From contig OY783192.1 in assembly GCA_963678675.1 (NCBI GenBank), positions 26,224,288 through 26,288,287 on the forward strand: a stretch of 64,000 nucleotides of DNA, in the 5' to 3' direction. Each line of letters begins with the position of its first letter. Position 1 is the first letter of the stretch. Source of the stretch: Xiphydria camelus (taxonomy: Eukaryota; Arthropoda; Insecta; Hymenoptera; Xiphydriidae). The notes under the pieces are model-generated. The model was not told where the DNA came from. It saw only the letters and a program-made list of their open reading frames with translations, and did not search any database. Positions 10,856 to 20,263 of this stretch are shown in pieces. The translations under genes were made by a program, and so were the position numbers.

Positions 10856-11576
10856 GGTTGATTCTCACTATACGTTCCGTTTCCGTTCCATATACGTTCA
10901 GTAAAATTCTAGTCTGTTCACATTTTTCCATCAATGTTCAGTTTCCTTTCCATCAAAATAGTGGGTGTTGTATGCAATAGTGTTAAAATATGGTCCGAAG
11001 AAAACCTAATCATAGCTGCTATTACATTAGATGAAAAAGCTTACTTAAAAAGAAAAAAACGAAGATTTTGGGTGCATGAAATATTAAAAAAAAGAAATAT
11101 TGGTGGAGAATATGTTACATTATATGGACGAATAGAAGTCGAGGGAGATCTAGAACGCGCGAGATCATTGTGACCTCTCGCTCCCCTATAATGATGAAGA
11201 AACGGTAGCTGTTGAGGAAAGTCGATCCTGCAAGTAATGTATCGTTAGCACTCCTTCAGGGGGATAGGATTTTGCCTCACCAGTTCAATCAGTTTCTCGT
11301 CATTCATATTTCAAAACTAAAAGCAAACGCGCTGTCCGCCAAACAATATGTAACTGACCCGCAAAGACTGTTCCCACTATCCTTACCGCTTCCGACACGT
11401 TTCAGTCTGTCCGTCAAAAATACGTTTGCGTTTAATCTGAACGGAAGTGTTCGGAAACGGTATCTAAACGGAACGGAAAGTGTGTATACCTACACTTATT
11501 TTCATGTCATAATATTTTATGTAAACGGAACGGAACCGATATGGAACGGAAACGGAACGTATAGTGAGAATCAACC
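10856..11576 (+). mobile_element. PIF/Harbinger-like element remnant
   Basis: The termini GGTTGATTCTCACTATACG and CGTATAGTGAGAATCAACC are inverted repeats, with further CCGTTTCCGTTCC-type repeats inside each end. A short Harbinger-like nuclease fragment is encoded between them. At 0.7 kb it is far shorter than a full element of about 3 kb, so it is an internal-deletion derivative. The three bases outside the ends (TTA on the left, TTT on the right) nearly fit the TTA/TAA duplication of this superfamily. Confidence 0.6.
10934..11173 (+). pseudogene. Harbinger transposase N-terminal fragment
   Basis: The frame contains KRKKRRFWVHEILKKRNIGG followed by EYVTLYGRIE. The RRFWVHxxxxKRxxxGEYxTLY motif is the conserved N-terminal signature of PIF/Harbinger nucleases (ALP1/HARBI1 family). 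The frame ends at 11,173, before any catalytic Asp/Glu region. It lies inside the 10,856-11,576 inverted repeats. Confidence 0.6.
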
Positions 11577-12176
11577 TTTTCAAAGAATAGACGATCGTCT
11601 ACCAGTAGTAAAATTACTCACAATAAGTCCCAGCGGCATTAATGCCCGCGCCTGGTGTTAAACGTCGATTGACGTTCGAGTGCACCGCTCGCAACGGATA
11701 CGAGTACGATATACGTATTGGAAAGGAGCGCGATGGTGCAGGGTTTTCTGACCGTGCTGATTTATTTCCCGCGGTGGTGAGATCGACCGAAAGTTCGACT
11801 TGACTCTAGGTCGAAGTCGTGGGAGTGAAAGTGCGTGCTTCCGTGTATCCTTATTGAATGTGGTTAGTATGTAGTTTTTTATGGTGGTACATAGAAACAG
11901 GGATGAAGTTGATGGATGTATATCTGACGAAATATTGGGGATAGATTTTAGTAGAATGTGGTGAGAATTGTATATTATCGAAGCCGTAAGTTCCATGCTA
12001 ATCTATGGTGGTTAGGTACCAACTGCTATGTGAAAAGAAATGATGTAGTCTTTCTTCTAATTGCTTAATCAGTGTGCATAGCAGCAAAGACAGTTTATAT
12101 CGACTGAAACTGCGAACGTATTAAAAGCACAATTGGACCATTGGAAATGCTAAAGCTTGCTGGTATATGTACCATT
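11577..12176. other. Unannotated interval
   Basis: I recognise no gene. The minus strand has a fairly long open frame (11,658-11,996) without recognisable motifs, which I do not call. Confidence 0.35.
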
Positions 12177-12548
12177 CTAAATCAGACATTTCTGATATAC
12201 GACGGTGGTTTGATAAGTTGCGGACCTAAACATGAAAATATCAGCACTCGTCAACGACAGCTGGGGAATGTGTTCGTGAATCTTTTGACATGTACTCACC
12301 AAAATTGAGAAGCATCCCCAAACATGGATCTTGAGTGTGTGTTTAACAGTTTGCTGAAGCAATTGCTCACCAACGGTAGATCAAGCACGCTTTATAGGAC
12401 ACGATGCCCAAAATGACGCTTCATCTGAAAAAATTACATTCGGCCAGTCGCGGTTGGGATATTCAGCAGTCCACGTCTTCCGTTTTTTCAGATGGTCTTC
12501 CGAGAGCAGGGGTTTCACCCTCGTACTCCGATACTGTAACTTAGCCTT
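12177..12548 (-). pseudogene. Tc1-like transposase catalytic fragment
   Basis: On the minus strand the frame reads VKPLLSEDHLKKRKTWT, then DWPNVIFSDEASFW and, after one in-frame TGA, TVKHTLKIHVWGCFS. The IFSDE motif carries the first catalytic Asp of the IS630/Tc1/mariner DDE fold, and KxHVWGCFS is the usual block after it. The copy decays at its C-terminus and the second and third acidic residues are missing. The same family, with PLLSEKH and KVHLWGYFS, is present at 24.0-25.0 kb. Confidence 0.7.
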
Positions 12549-12757
12549 AGCTAAACGCTATCTAATGATGTTCACACTGACGTCGATCCCCCTTTTACAG
12601 TCTGTGTCAGAAGAAAGTGTATGCGTTTATTTCTACAGTACAAGAGATATCTCTGTCTTTCTTTCGGGATGCGATTGTACCGTCAGAGGGCTACGTCACA
12701 AATACCAATTAATTTTTGTATCGCTCGAGACCTCGAAGTGGTAGACTTTGTTCTGAA

Positions 12758-13042
12758 ATGAGTGCCAAGTACGCGAAGCGTTTTGAGGCAGTTTTCCTTT
12801 GCAAACATCCAAAAGGACCTAAATTATCAGTTTGAGCGGCTGCGAAAGCAATTAGAAAGTCAAAAAGTTTCGTTGCACAGTGGGTCGAGCAGTTTGAGGT
12901 GTATAAAAACGTCGATGATTACGATGAACGGGACTTGAAGCGAGCAACCACAGAAAAACAGGACAAAGCGATAGTCAATCTAGTCAAGAAGACTCCCACT
13001 CTGCGGTTGCGCAGAAAGGCTGGATTGAAGTGCTCCGTTATA
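12758..13042 (+). pseudogene. Tc1-like transposase DNA-binding domain fragment
   Basis: From the ATG at 12,758 the frame reads MSAKYAKRFEAVFLCKH, has an in-frame TGA, then AAAKAIRKSKSFVAQWVEQF and TPTLRLRRKAGLK. It aligns along its length with the helix-turn-helix N-terminus at 24,013-24,318. It is on the opposite strand to the catalytic fragment at 12,177-12,548, although the two belong to the same family. One element has therefore been broken by an inversion, or two insertions lie back to back. Confidence 0.65.
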
Positions 13043-13082
13043 TGCACGAATTGTAGTGGTACCTGTAATAATTCGTAAATTC

Positions 13083-13348
13083 TATCACAAGATAGCGATG
13101 AAGAGGAAGAAACGGAGACTGTTCTCGAGCACACGTATGATAAAATCGAGGACGAAGAGGATTGCAATGAAACTGATAATCCCATCATGGATAATGTGGA
13201 AGAAATTTCTCTCTGTGACGTTTCGATCGGTACTGAAGACGATGAACGCGCAACACCTGGTCCATCAAGAACAGCGAAGAGAAGAAGAATGCTCAAAATT
13301 TTGGAACAGTGCATTGCATGTGGATTAGGCCTACTGGGGATACCATGA
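13083..13348 (+). pseudogene. Acidic/basic tail, possibly a transposase C-terminus
   Basis: An open stretch begins LSQDSDEEEETET, stays acid-rich, then reads ATPGPSRTAKRRR before a stop at about 13,348. Acidic tails of this kind with a GPSR motif occur at the C-termini of pogo-like transposases, but similarity is low-complexity and the assignment is weak. It could equally be a host exon. No splice sites were evident. Confidence 0.25.
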
Positions 13349-14467
13349 TAAAAAAAGCACGCCACTTACTCTACCTCATGATGGTGTGGAAATGAGTTTT
13401 TTGGCCAAAACGCATGTTGGAGTAGATTTTGCGGCGCTCGTACGCTAAAACTATTCATTTTACAAAAAAAAAGTTTGTTACATAAATTATAGGAAAGTTT
13501 CTCTAGTTTAATTTATTACATAACTATTTTATCGTAAAATGAGTCGGAAAGGAGATATTGTCAAAAAACTGTTTTAAGTGCCATTTTTCCAATATGGCGC
13601 CGCGAGCGGTAAAGATACGAGGTGGCAAAGTAGAAATTCGAAGAGAGCACATCGAAATCTATAAACTCACCAATTTTCAAAACTCCCGGAGAACTTTCTA
13701 GGTAAAACTACCAAATGACTGTACTAAGGGGCCTGAGTGGCGGCCAGCGAGGCCGCCACTCAGGAACAAGGGATGGACGGAAATAGAGAGGGGGTAGGAA
13801 GATAGAGAGAGTACAGGAGATTCGGTAATTTGCAGAGTGTGGAGTATGGTGTGCATGAAGTTAGTGAAGTAGACAGCCGTCGGTGAATGATTTGAACGGA
13901 GTTACGGGCAACCTAACTCGATGGATAGTTGTATCCATTTTTTATATCATATTCTTATAATCATTCCCCTTATTAGTTAAAATATACGTTCGTACCATTT
14001 AAAACATCCTGTCTACATGATTATGATCCTACATAAACAGGGAATTCAAGTATCTGTGGGTCATTACGTCTCTGAAGAGGGTTCGAGGAGGAACCGAAAC
14101 GTCAGACGTGTATTTAGATTCTTGTTATTGTTTGGCCTGATTATTACCTATTGAAATTAAATTAAATTAATTTTAAACTACTATAGGCAACATAAGTATT
14201 ATCTTAAGAATTTTTTAAATTAAATTATTATATTTCTATACGCTCAGTGTATGATCAACCCTTACAAATGTTTTAGGAGTAACCATTATTTTCTCCACGC
14301 TTTTTTTGGGACATATGAAGGTAAAATGTTAATTAAAGAACCAGGACGAAATAAATTTCACCAATTTTATTATCTTTTTTCATTTATTCAAATATTTGAA
14401 TCCATTGGAAAGTACTTATGGAATGCAGTATTGCATCGATTTGCTTGTCCTTCAATGTTTCGAAATT
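13349..14467. other. Unannotated interval with one strong hairpin
   Basis: No gene was recognised. A GAGGAACCGAAACGTC phrase near 14,090 resembles those found at the 3' parts of non-LTR elements, which is not enough for a call. The plus-strand frame at 14,251-14,520 lies opposite the peptide gene and its 3' flank and has no motif. Confidence 0.35.
13733..13763. repeat. Perfect GC-rich 13-bp hairpin
   Basis: CTGAGTGGCGGCC, loop AGCGA, GGCCGCCACTCAG. The stem is GC-rich against an AT-rich background. It is short and isolated, and its function is unknown. Confidence 0.6.
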
Positions 14468-14656
14468 CTACGTTTTCCGATAGACTCTTCCTACGCCATA
14501 TATTTTATTGTGTCGATTAACTCGATAAATTGGTATGCATACGTGTCCTACATGACATTTGACTGTACGACAAAAATCCTTTTTCAGCACGCTGACATTG
14601 TCAGCGCTGATTCCCCAGATTGTTAACACCAGTATAAGAAATACGAAGCACTTCAT
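14468..14656 (-). CDS. Small secreted cysteine-containing peptide
   Basis: This 62-residue frame starts with a clear signal peptide: Met-Lys, a hydrophobic core (FVFLILVLTIW) and small residues near position 18. The mature part has three cysteines at 29, 34 and 40 in the order C-x4-C-x2-G-x2-C (DFCRTVKCHVGHVC). This resembles the first strand of follistatin/Kazal-like or other small disulfide modules. No further cysteines follow before the stop, so a later exon or a truncated protein is possible; a GTATGC string after the third cysteine region could be a donor. A TATA box and initiator lie at a suitable distance upstream, and a decayed tandem copy lies 0.5 kb away at 15,020-15,151. I infer an extracellular peptide but cannot assign a target. 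Confidence 0.6.
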   Translation of the reverse strand: MKCFVFLILVLTIWGISADNVSVLKKDFCRTVKCHVGHVCIPIYRVNRHNKIYGVGRVYRKT

Positions 14657-14715
14657 ATTTCAAAATTGACTTTAACAAACAACTATACGATACTCTAGAA
14701 TAGTAGATGTGTGTC

Positions 14716-14744
14716 GATTGACCCAACTTTTACTGTCTTATATA
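14716..14744 (-). promoter_or_regulatory. TATA box and initiator of the secreted peptide gene
   Basis: On the minus strand TATATAAG (14,744-14,737) precedes an arthropod-type initiator TCAATC (14,721-14,716) by about 25 bases. The ATG is about 60 bases further on. The spacing fits an RNA polymerase II core promoter. The tandem copy keeps TCAATC but has only a weak AATAAAAT where the TATA box should be. Confidence 0.55.
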
Positions 14745-15019
14745 CTCATCACCTTGATAACGTACATCGTCAACATATTACTGAAATATTTAAAGATCTG
14801 GTACGATCGGGATAACACAGCAGAATAAGAAATCATCAAACTCATATTATGTTTACCTTATAAAAATAGTATGTATTACGTATACCTATACAGGGTATAT
14901 CGGATACGATGTCCATGGACTCTACTCGTATAGCGCTATTGCTTGATAAATAAAATAAGCCTAAAAGTTCTGAGGAATCTTTTCCAATGTTCATAGTTTA
15001 AAAGTTATAATAGGCTCTA

Positions 15020-15151
15020 TTATTGTGCTGTATACCTATGTCCTCGGGGACACGGGTATACAACACAATAATCCACTTTCGCGCTGGTCTCACTGACCCC
15101 ACTGATCGCCCAGATTGTCAACACCAGTACAAAAAATGTGAGGAACTTCAT
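15020..15151 (-). pseudogene. Decayed tandem copy of the secreted peptide gene
   Basis: A 43-codon frame starts with a signal peptide very similar to the neighbour's (LVLTIWAIS against LVLTIWGIS). It aligns without gaps, so the cysteines at 29 and 34 coincide. The third is replaced by Tyr at position 40, and a stop follows three residues later. About 100 bp of 5' flank is also shared, including the GTGTGTCGATTGA segment. The lost third cysteine, early stop and missing TATA box suggest a pseudogene. A genuinely shorter or spliced paralogue is the alternative. Confidence 0.5.
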
Positions 15152-15249
15152 ACTTCAAAATTGTCTTCAACAAACAACTATACGTTTCACTAGAATGGTA
15201 GATGTGTGTCGATTGATCCCGATTTTATTGCCTTACTAGTTGATCCGGC

Positions 15250-15548
15250 GAACTTCTTACCGCCTCAGAATCAATAAATGTTGTGTTAACTTAAAAACGA
15301 AATGTATTTTAATTACATTTTGACGTGCGTCATTTTTATAAGTATAAGTCCCTAGCATAGTTAGTCTTTAGAGAGCGTTTGACGCTCCCGGGCAGCGCGC
15401 AGTGGGCACTGGCCTGCTCGCTAGGGATTGGTGCGGCGGATCGTCGAGCACGTCACGTCGCGCCAATCAGGGGGACTGCCGCAAGTCGTCCCCACTCAAC
15501 CGTTACCGGCCAATAGGACCGATAACGGTCCCCTCCGCGTTAGGTATA
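15250..15548. other. GC-rich spacer
   Basis: From about 15,370 the sequence becomes GC-rich (GACGCTCCCGGGCAGCGCGC) with an ATTGG box near 15,427. It has the look of a promoter or LTR fragment, but I find no partner repeat in the window. Confidence 0.3.
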
Positions 15549-16297
15549 GGTTCGTTCCAACAAGCATTTTAGGACAGTTCTAGAACCGTCCTGGAACTAG
15601 TTAAGAATTATTTAATGCGCATGCGCCAGTCAGATGCGTTCTAGAACTGAATTCATGGGATGTGTTGGAACACCGGATCGCACACAGCACAGGGAGGCTT
15701 GTCCACCTTTTGTATACATTTTGCGGAAAATCACGGGTTATCCTAAGCGGATGTGTGAATTCAACTAATTGTTGAAACGTAAAAAACATTACATTTTTCA
15801 AGAGCTTATCATGCACAAACATTCAAAAAAGCAGAAAAAGAAAGATGAGTCCAAAAAGAGTACAAGAGAGAGAGTGCATACATTTTTTCCTTCTATAACT
15901 TGGAGGGGAGTGATTTTTTCGGATTTTTTATTTTCAATTATCATTTACCTAAAAAGTTATCACAACTTTTATATCATGGCCATTAACTCATTGTGAAGTT
16001 ATTATGTTTTTTCATTTTTTCTCGAAACTATCTTTATGCATTTGTACTGTTCTTGGACTCACCGATTCAAATAGAGCGCGTCTCGCGCTTTACTACGCGT
16101 GGGCTAGAAAATCGTCCCAACTCAGAACTAGGGACTGGAATTACCGTTCTAGAACCGTTCTGTTACAGTTCGCAGTTTAGTTGGAACGCTCTTTGGAATC
16201 GTTCCAGAACCAGTTCTGTGTTTGTTGGAACGGCTAAGTCAGACTGCGCACACTCCGCCGAGTTCAGAACCAGTTCTCATGTTAGTTGGAACGAACC
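15549..16297. mobile_element. 749-bp element with GGTTCGTTCC ends and TTCTAGAAC subterminal repeats
   Basis: The ends GGTTCGTTCCAAC and GTTGGAACGAACC (allowing one mismatch) form short inverted repeats, extended outward by GGTATA and TATACC. Inside each end are several TTCnnGAAC units (TTCTAGAACC, TTCCAGAACC, GTCCTGGAAC) in both orientations. Clustered subterminal repeats of this kind are usual for hAT- or Transib-like elements, where the transposase binds them. No transposase frame is present. A clean 8-bp duplication is not visible. Confidence 0.55.
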
Positions 16298-16302
16298 TTA
16301 TA

Positions 16303-18253
16303 CCGTATGTCCAATGGCTAGTCGAGCAGGTGCAGCGACCTGAATTTTCCTGAAACTTGACTTCGGCAGTGTTTTAGTTAAAGGTGGCTTTGGAAGATGG
16401 CGCGCATACGAGCGAAACGTTTGAAATATCTAATTTCCCGATAGGTAAAAGCGGGAGGTAGATAAATGCGGGAGATCGAAGTGTAACCTCAAAATTGTGA
16501 ATGCTGGAATAATGGTGAGTAATTGTTTGAAACTATAAGACATAATAATTCGGGTTTTTTTCGATGTTCAACTAAATAACACGACTGATACCTAATTGCA
16601 GAGAGAAGCGACTGGCAGTCGTGGAGGAAGGGACTACCGTCAACGTGATCCTCGTCAGAGTGGTCGAGCTCTGCCTCGGCGACGAAAGGTGCAATTAAAA
16701 TGAAATGAAAGCCTGAGTCAAGGTGAAAATTGGAAGGCGTGGAAAGAAAACGCGGCAGAGTCGCCAACAGAAGGAGTGAGTGAAGTGCGAAAGAAAAGTG
16801 CAGTGGCGCTGAAAAACGTCGCATGTAGAAGACAGTGACGAACAGCAGCAGCAGCTGGTCGACACTGCTCAACTCCGCACCAGCTCCTGAGTGATATCTC
16901 GCCGATCGCGATACGCGGCAGCTCCTGTGGACAACGATTCCAGACACTCGAGTCGTAGTCGCAGCAAGGACAGCAGCAGCAGCAGCGTCGACGGCAGGGC
17001 CACCGTTGGAAAGCGAAGGCAATCCAAAACCGACTCGGATAGCTGTAAGAGAAAGACACATCGGCGGAAACATAAAATATCGAAGCAAGACTTGCAATGA
17101 GAGTGTGGTAAGAGGAAGAAGAAAAATGACAGAGACAAGGCGACGAGACGGAGGAGGAAGTCGTCACCACGAAGGGTTCCTTAGCTGTCACTACCACCGC
17201 CAACACTGCTTCTTCCTTTTTCAGTGAGGCTCCCGTTCTTCTCCACCGTTCACACTCCTGACGTGATGCCGCTGTCGGGTGTCACAGGAATTCGGCATGA
17301 TTTACGACAGGGTGTAGACGGCCTGTTCTCTGGAACTGTTCGCACGGTGCTAGTACTGCTACCGTTTCAGGAACCCTTCGTGGTGACGACTTCCTTTTCC
17401 GTCTCGTCGCCTTGTCTCTGTCATTTTTCTTCTTCCTCTTACCACACTCTCATTGCAAGTCTTGCTTCGATATTTTATGTTTCCGCCGATGTGTCTTTCT
17501 CTTACAGCTATCCGAGTCGGTTTTGGATTGCCTTCGCTTTCCAACGGTGGCCCTGCCGTCGACGCTGCTGCTGCTGCTGTCCTTGCTGCGACTACGACTC
17601 GAGTGTCTGGAATCGTTGTCCACAGGAGCTGTCGCGTATCGCGATCGGCGAGATATCATTCAGGAGCTGGTGCGGAGTTGAGCAGTGTCGACCAGCTGCT
17701 GCTGCTGTTCGTCACTGTCTTCTACATGCGACGTTTTTCGGCGCCACTGCACTTTTCTTTCGCACTTTACTCACTCCTTCTGTTGGCGACTCTGCCGCGT
17801 TTTCTTTCCACGCCTTCCAATTTTCACCTTGACTCAGGCTTTCATTTCATTTTAATTGCACCTTTCGTCGCCGAGGCAGAGCTCGACCACTCTGACGAGG
17901 ATCACGTTGACGGTAGTCCCTTCCTCCACGACTGCCAGTCGCTTCTCTCTGCAATTAGGTATCAGTCGTGTTATTTAGTTGAACATCGAAAAAAAACCCG
18001 AATTATTATGTCTTATCGTTTCAAACAATTACTCACCATTATTCCAACATTCACAATTTTGAGGTTACACTTCGATCTCCCGCATTTATCTACCTCCCGC
18101 TTTTACCTATCGGGAAATTAGATATTTCAAACGTTTCGCTCGTATGCGCGCCATCTTCCGAAGCCACCTTTAACTAAAACACTGCCGAAGTCAAGTTTCA
18201 GGAAAATTCAGGTCGCTGCACCTGCTCGACTAGCCATTGGACATACGGTATAA
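16303..18253. mobile_element. 1.95-kb giant palindrome (TACCGTATGTCC family), copy P1
   Basis: The outer ends TACCGTATGTCCAATGGCTA and TAGCCATTGGACATACGGTA open inverted repeats of about 900 bp that differ at only a few positions. The centre is near 17,280. Every frame seen in one arm is duplicated, reversed, in the other, which shows that the long frames here are linked to the palindrome. The arms contain GACTTCGGCAGTG and GGGAGATCGAAG modules shared with the element at 20.26 kb. The near identity of the arms implies recent formation or ongoing gene conversion. Confidence 0.85.
16602..16688 (+). other. RS/RG-rich exon-like segment inside palindrome P1
   Basis: A stretch of 87 bases is bounded by a polypyrimidine-poor but valid ATTGCAG on its left and GTGCAATT on its right. 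One frame is open throughout and encodes Arg/Gly/Ser-rich sequence (GSRGGRDYRQRDPRQSGR). Further right, at about 16,890-17,100, another frame is rich in RS dipeptides (SSRSRSKDSSSSS) and Lys/Arg. Together they look like pieces of an SR-type RNA-binding protein gene copied into the arms. The mirrored copy lies at about 17,870-17,955. Low complexity makes this tentative. Confidence 0.3.
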
Positions 18254-18369
18254 GAGCGCGCGTTGAGCGTAGCGGGCATTCCGGCGTTGAGGGAGACGCC
18301 TGGATCTTCCTCAGTCCTTCTTAGGACTCTTCCAATAGACGACTCGATTCGCATTTGGGTTCCCTTTTC

Positions 18370-18745
18370 TTTCTCCCCTTTTCCTTCCGCGGCGTTTTCA
18401 CGCCTTCCCCGACCGCGGCGCCTTCGCGCCTTCCTCCGCTTCCTTCCGCGGCGTTCTCACGCCTTCCTCCGACCGCGGCGCCTTCGCGCCTTCCACCTTT
18501 TTCCTTCCGCGGCGTTTTCACGCCTTCCCCGACCGCGGCGCCTTCCATCGTTTCCTCCTGCGGCGCTTTCACGCCCTCCCCTACCGCGGCGCCTTTGCGC
18601 TTTCCACCGCTTCCTTCCGCGGCGCCCTTGCGCCTTTCCCTCGACCGCAGTGCCTTCGCGCCTTTTTCCCGACCGCGGCGCCTTCGCGCCTTTCCTTCCG
18701 CGGCCCCTTTGCGCCTTTCCCTTTTCCGTTCCCCGCACGCGTGTC
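18370..18745. repeat. GC-rich minisatellite
   Basis: Degenerate alternating units TTCCGCGGCGTTTTCACGCC and GACCGCGGCGCCTTCGCGCC recur with a period near 28-30 bp (about 58-60 bp for the pair). They fill three overlapping frames on both strands with Arg/Pro-rich or Glu/Lys/Arg-rich translations. I regard those frames as artefacts of the repeat. The sequence is strikingly GC-rich compared with its surroundings. Confidence 0.8.
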
Positions 18746-18757
18746 AATTTTAATTAA

Positions 18758-19296
18758 TTTAATTCACTTTGCAGTAAAGCATTTTCTTTATTGAAACGAA
18801 TCGAAATGATTCGCGCAGCATTATTGCACTACTTTCTGTTAAACTATTTTCTGGATGGGTTGCACTCGGGTCGATTCCCTTCATTGAAGCACTTTGTGAT
18901 ATACGATACTGATTCAAATTTTTGTTTATTTTCTTACTTTCCAATACGCGAGGAAAGCTCTACAAAAATTATTTTCTTAATCAATTTTATTTTCGTAAAT
19001 TTTTCAGATGTTTTAATACTTATTCTCTGCTATTCGCGTGGCGGAGACAAATCCAAGAATCAAAGGTTATAAAAATCTGTCCAGCCGTTCTTTAGTTATA
19101 AATAGTGTAACTAACCCGACTTTGTTTTATATAGGTACTAGAGACCCGCCCGGCTTCGCACGAGTAGATTGTGGATTAATTTTGGCTGTCATTTGACGAA
19201 TTTTTGGCAGATATCTATAGGTAGGGGACCATGCTACTCTAAAAAAACACAGGTATTTAATTTAAGTTGGAAAGTATATTTCTTTTATTCACATTT
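18758..19296. other. Unannotated interval
   Basis: No gene was recognised. The phrase GACCCGCCCGGCTTCGCACG at about 19,143 is typical of degraded insect repeat DNA and precedes the Helitron fragment. Confidence 0.35.
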
Positions 19297-19640
19297 ATCT
19301 TAAGGCCAGCGGATAGACAATCTTTTTTATTTTTTTATTTGGAGTAAAAGCGTGTAAATTTTTTGCTGTGCCAACTCTGGAGCAAGCCACATACAATTGG
19401 CTGTGTGAAAAACATGAATTTTCTAAATTTAAGCCAGCAATAGTCAACGATTGACCTTGTGCTTTGTTAACGGTAATAGCAAAAGCAAGACGCAAAGGGA
19501 ACTGGAGCCGCTTGAATTCGAATGTTAAATCGTTGGAAATCATAGGTATGCATGGTATGCATGAATGAGTACGTCTTCGCCTTTGAATTTGCCAGTGATG
19601 ATTGTTGCCCCGATTAAATTTGGTTGGCACTAAGGGGTTT
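19297..19640 (-). pseudogene. Helitron helicase C-terminal fragment
   Basis: The minus-strand frame contains FEFKRLQFPLRLAFAITVNK, AQGQSLTIAGLNLE and LYVACSRVGTAKNLH. These are the last helicase motifs of Pif1-type Helitron Rep/Hel proteins, including the NKAQGQS motif and the arginine-finger motif in ACSRV. A frameshift lies upstream at a small CATGCATAC duplication: the frame TIITGKFKGEDVLI, which should join this block, is out of phase. The element is cut off at about 19,645 where AAGGTCA-type repeats begin. Confidence 0.8.
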
Positions 19641-19659
19641 TTCGTATAACTGATTTGGA

Positions 19660-20131
19660 ATATTATGTCAGATGTAAGAAATTCCAAATGAAGGTCATGG
19701 TCAAGGTCAAATCCAATATCACCATTGTATAACCACAGAAAAATCCTAAACCCTACTATCAAAAAGAATTGTTATAGGGCCCGTAGCTTTCATGGTACGA
19801 AGCCGAACTGTACCCCACCCGAGCTGTACTGTAGTTGACCCCAATTTTACCTCCTCTGACCATAAAGATCACATTAGAAAAATGGTCAAGGACAGGTTTG
19901 GACGTGAAATTTCCCGCTCTTTTCATTTCCGGTATCAAAAATAGGGGTTCCTATTAAAAAAAATCAATTTGACCTTGATATGACCTTAAAGGTCATGGTC
20001 AAGGTCAAATTCAATATGACCATTGGGTAGCCAGAGAAAAATCCTAAAAGTTTTGTATTAAACATTTTTCTCTAAAATGACTTCCCGCTGAGATAATCAG
20101 CCGTACCGGGACTTTTTGAACACCCTGTATA
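19660..20131. mobile_element. Truncated relative of the CAGGGTG/AAGGTC element
   Basis: Degenerate GGTCATGGTCAAGGTCAAAT runs and the end TTTTTGAACACCCTGTATAA match the architecture of the 5,364-6,363 element. Only one terminus is visible. The other side abuts the Helitron fragment, so this is half an element or a junction of two elements. Confidence 0.55.
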
Positions 20132-20263
20132 AGACTTAATAACTCAGAAACCTTCGCGGGCATGCGTCCAATCATTCCCAAAAGTTTCGTCGCAATCGGA
20201 TGAACGGTTAGGAAGGCATAAGAGACATACAGACAGACAAACATTCATTTTTATATACCGCAT

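Noticed and set aside
11658..11996. 112-codon minus-strand frame
   Set aside because: No recognisable motif, no splice or promoter context, and composition like the surrounding non-coding DNA.
16489..18121. Frames of 162-222 codons on both strands, rich in Leu/Ser/Arg/Ala
   Set aside because: They are exact mirror copies in the two arms of palindrome P1 and overlap in three frames. Their length reflects GC-rich triplet runs (GCAGCAGCAGC) rather than a gene.
18263..18757. 164-codon Pro/Arg/Phe-rich frame and its overlapping partners
   Set aside because: It lies entirely in the GC-rich minisatellite. Several frames on both strands are open for the same reason.
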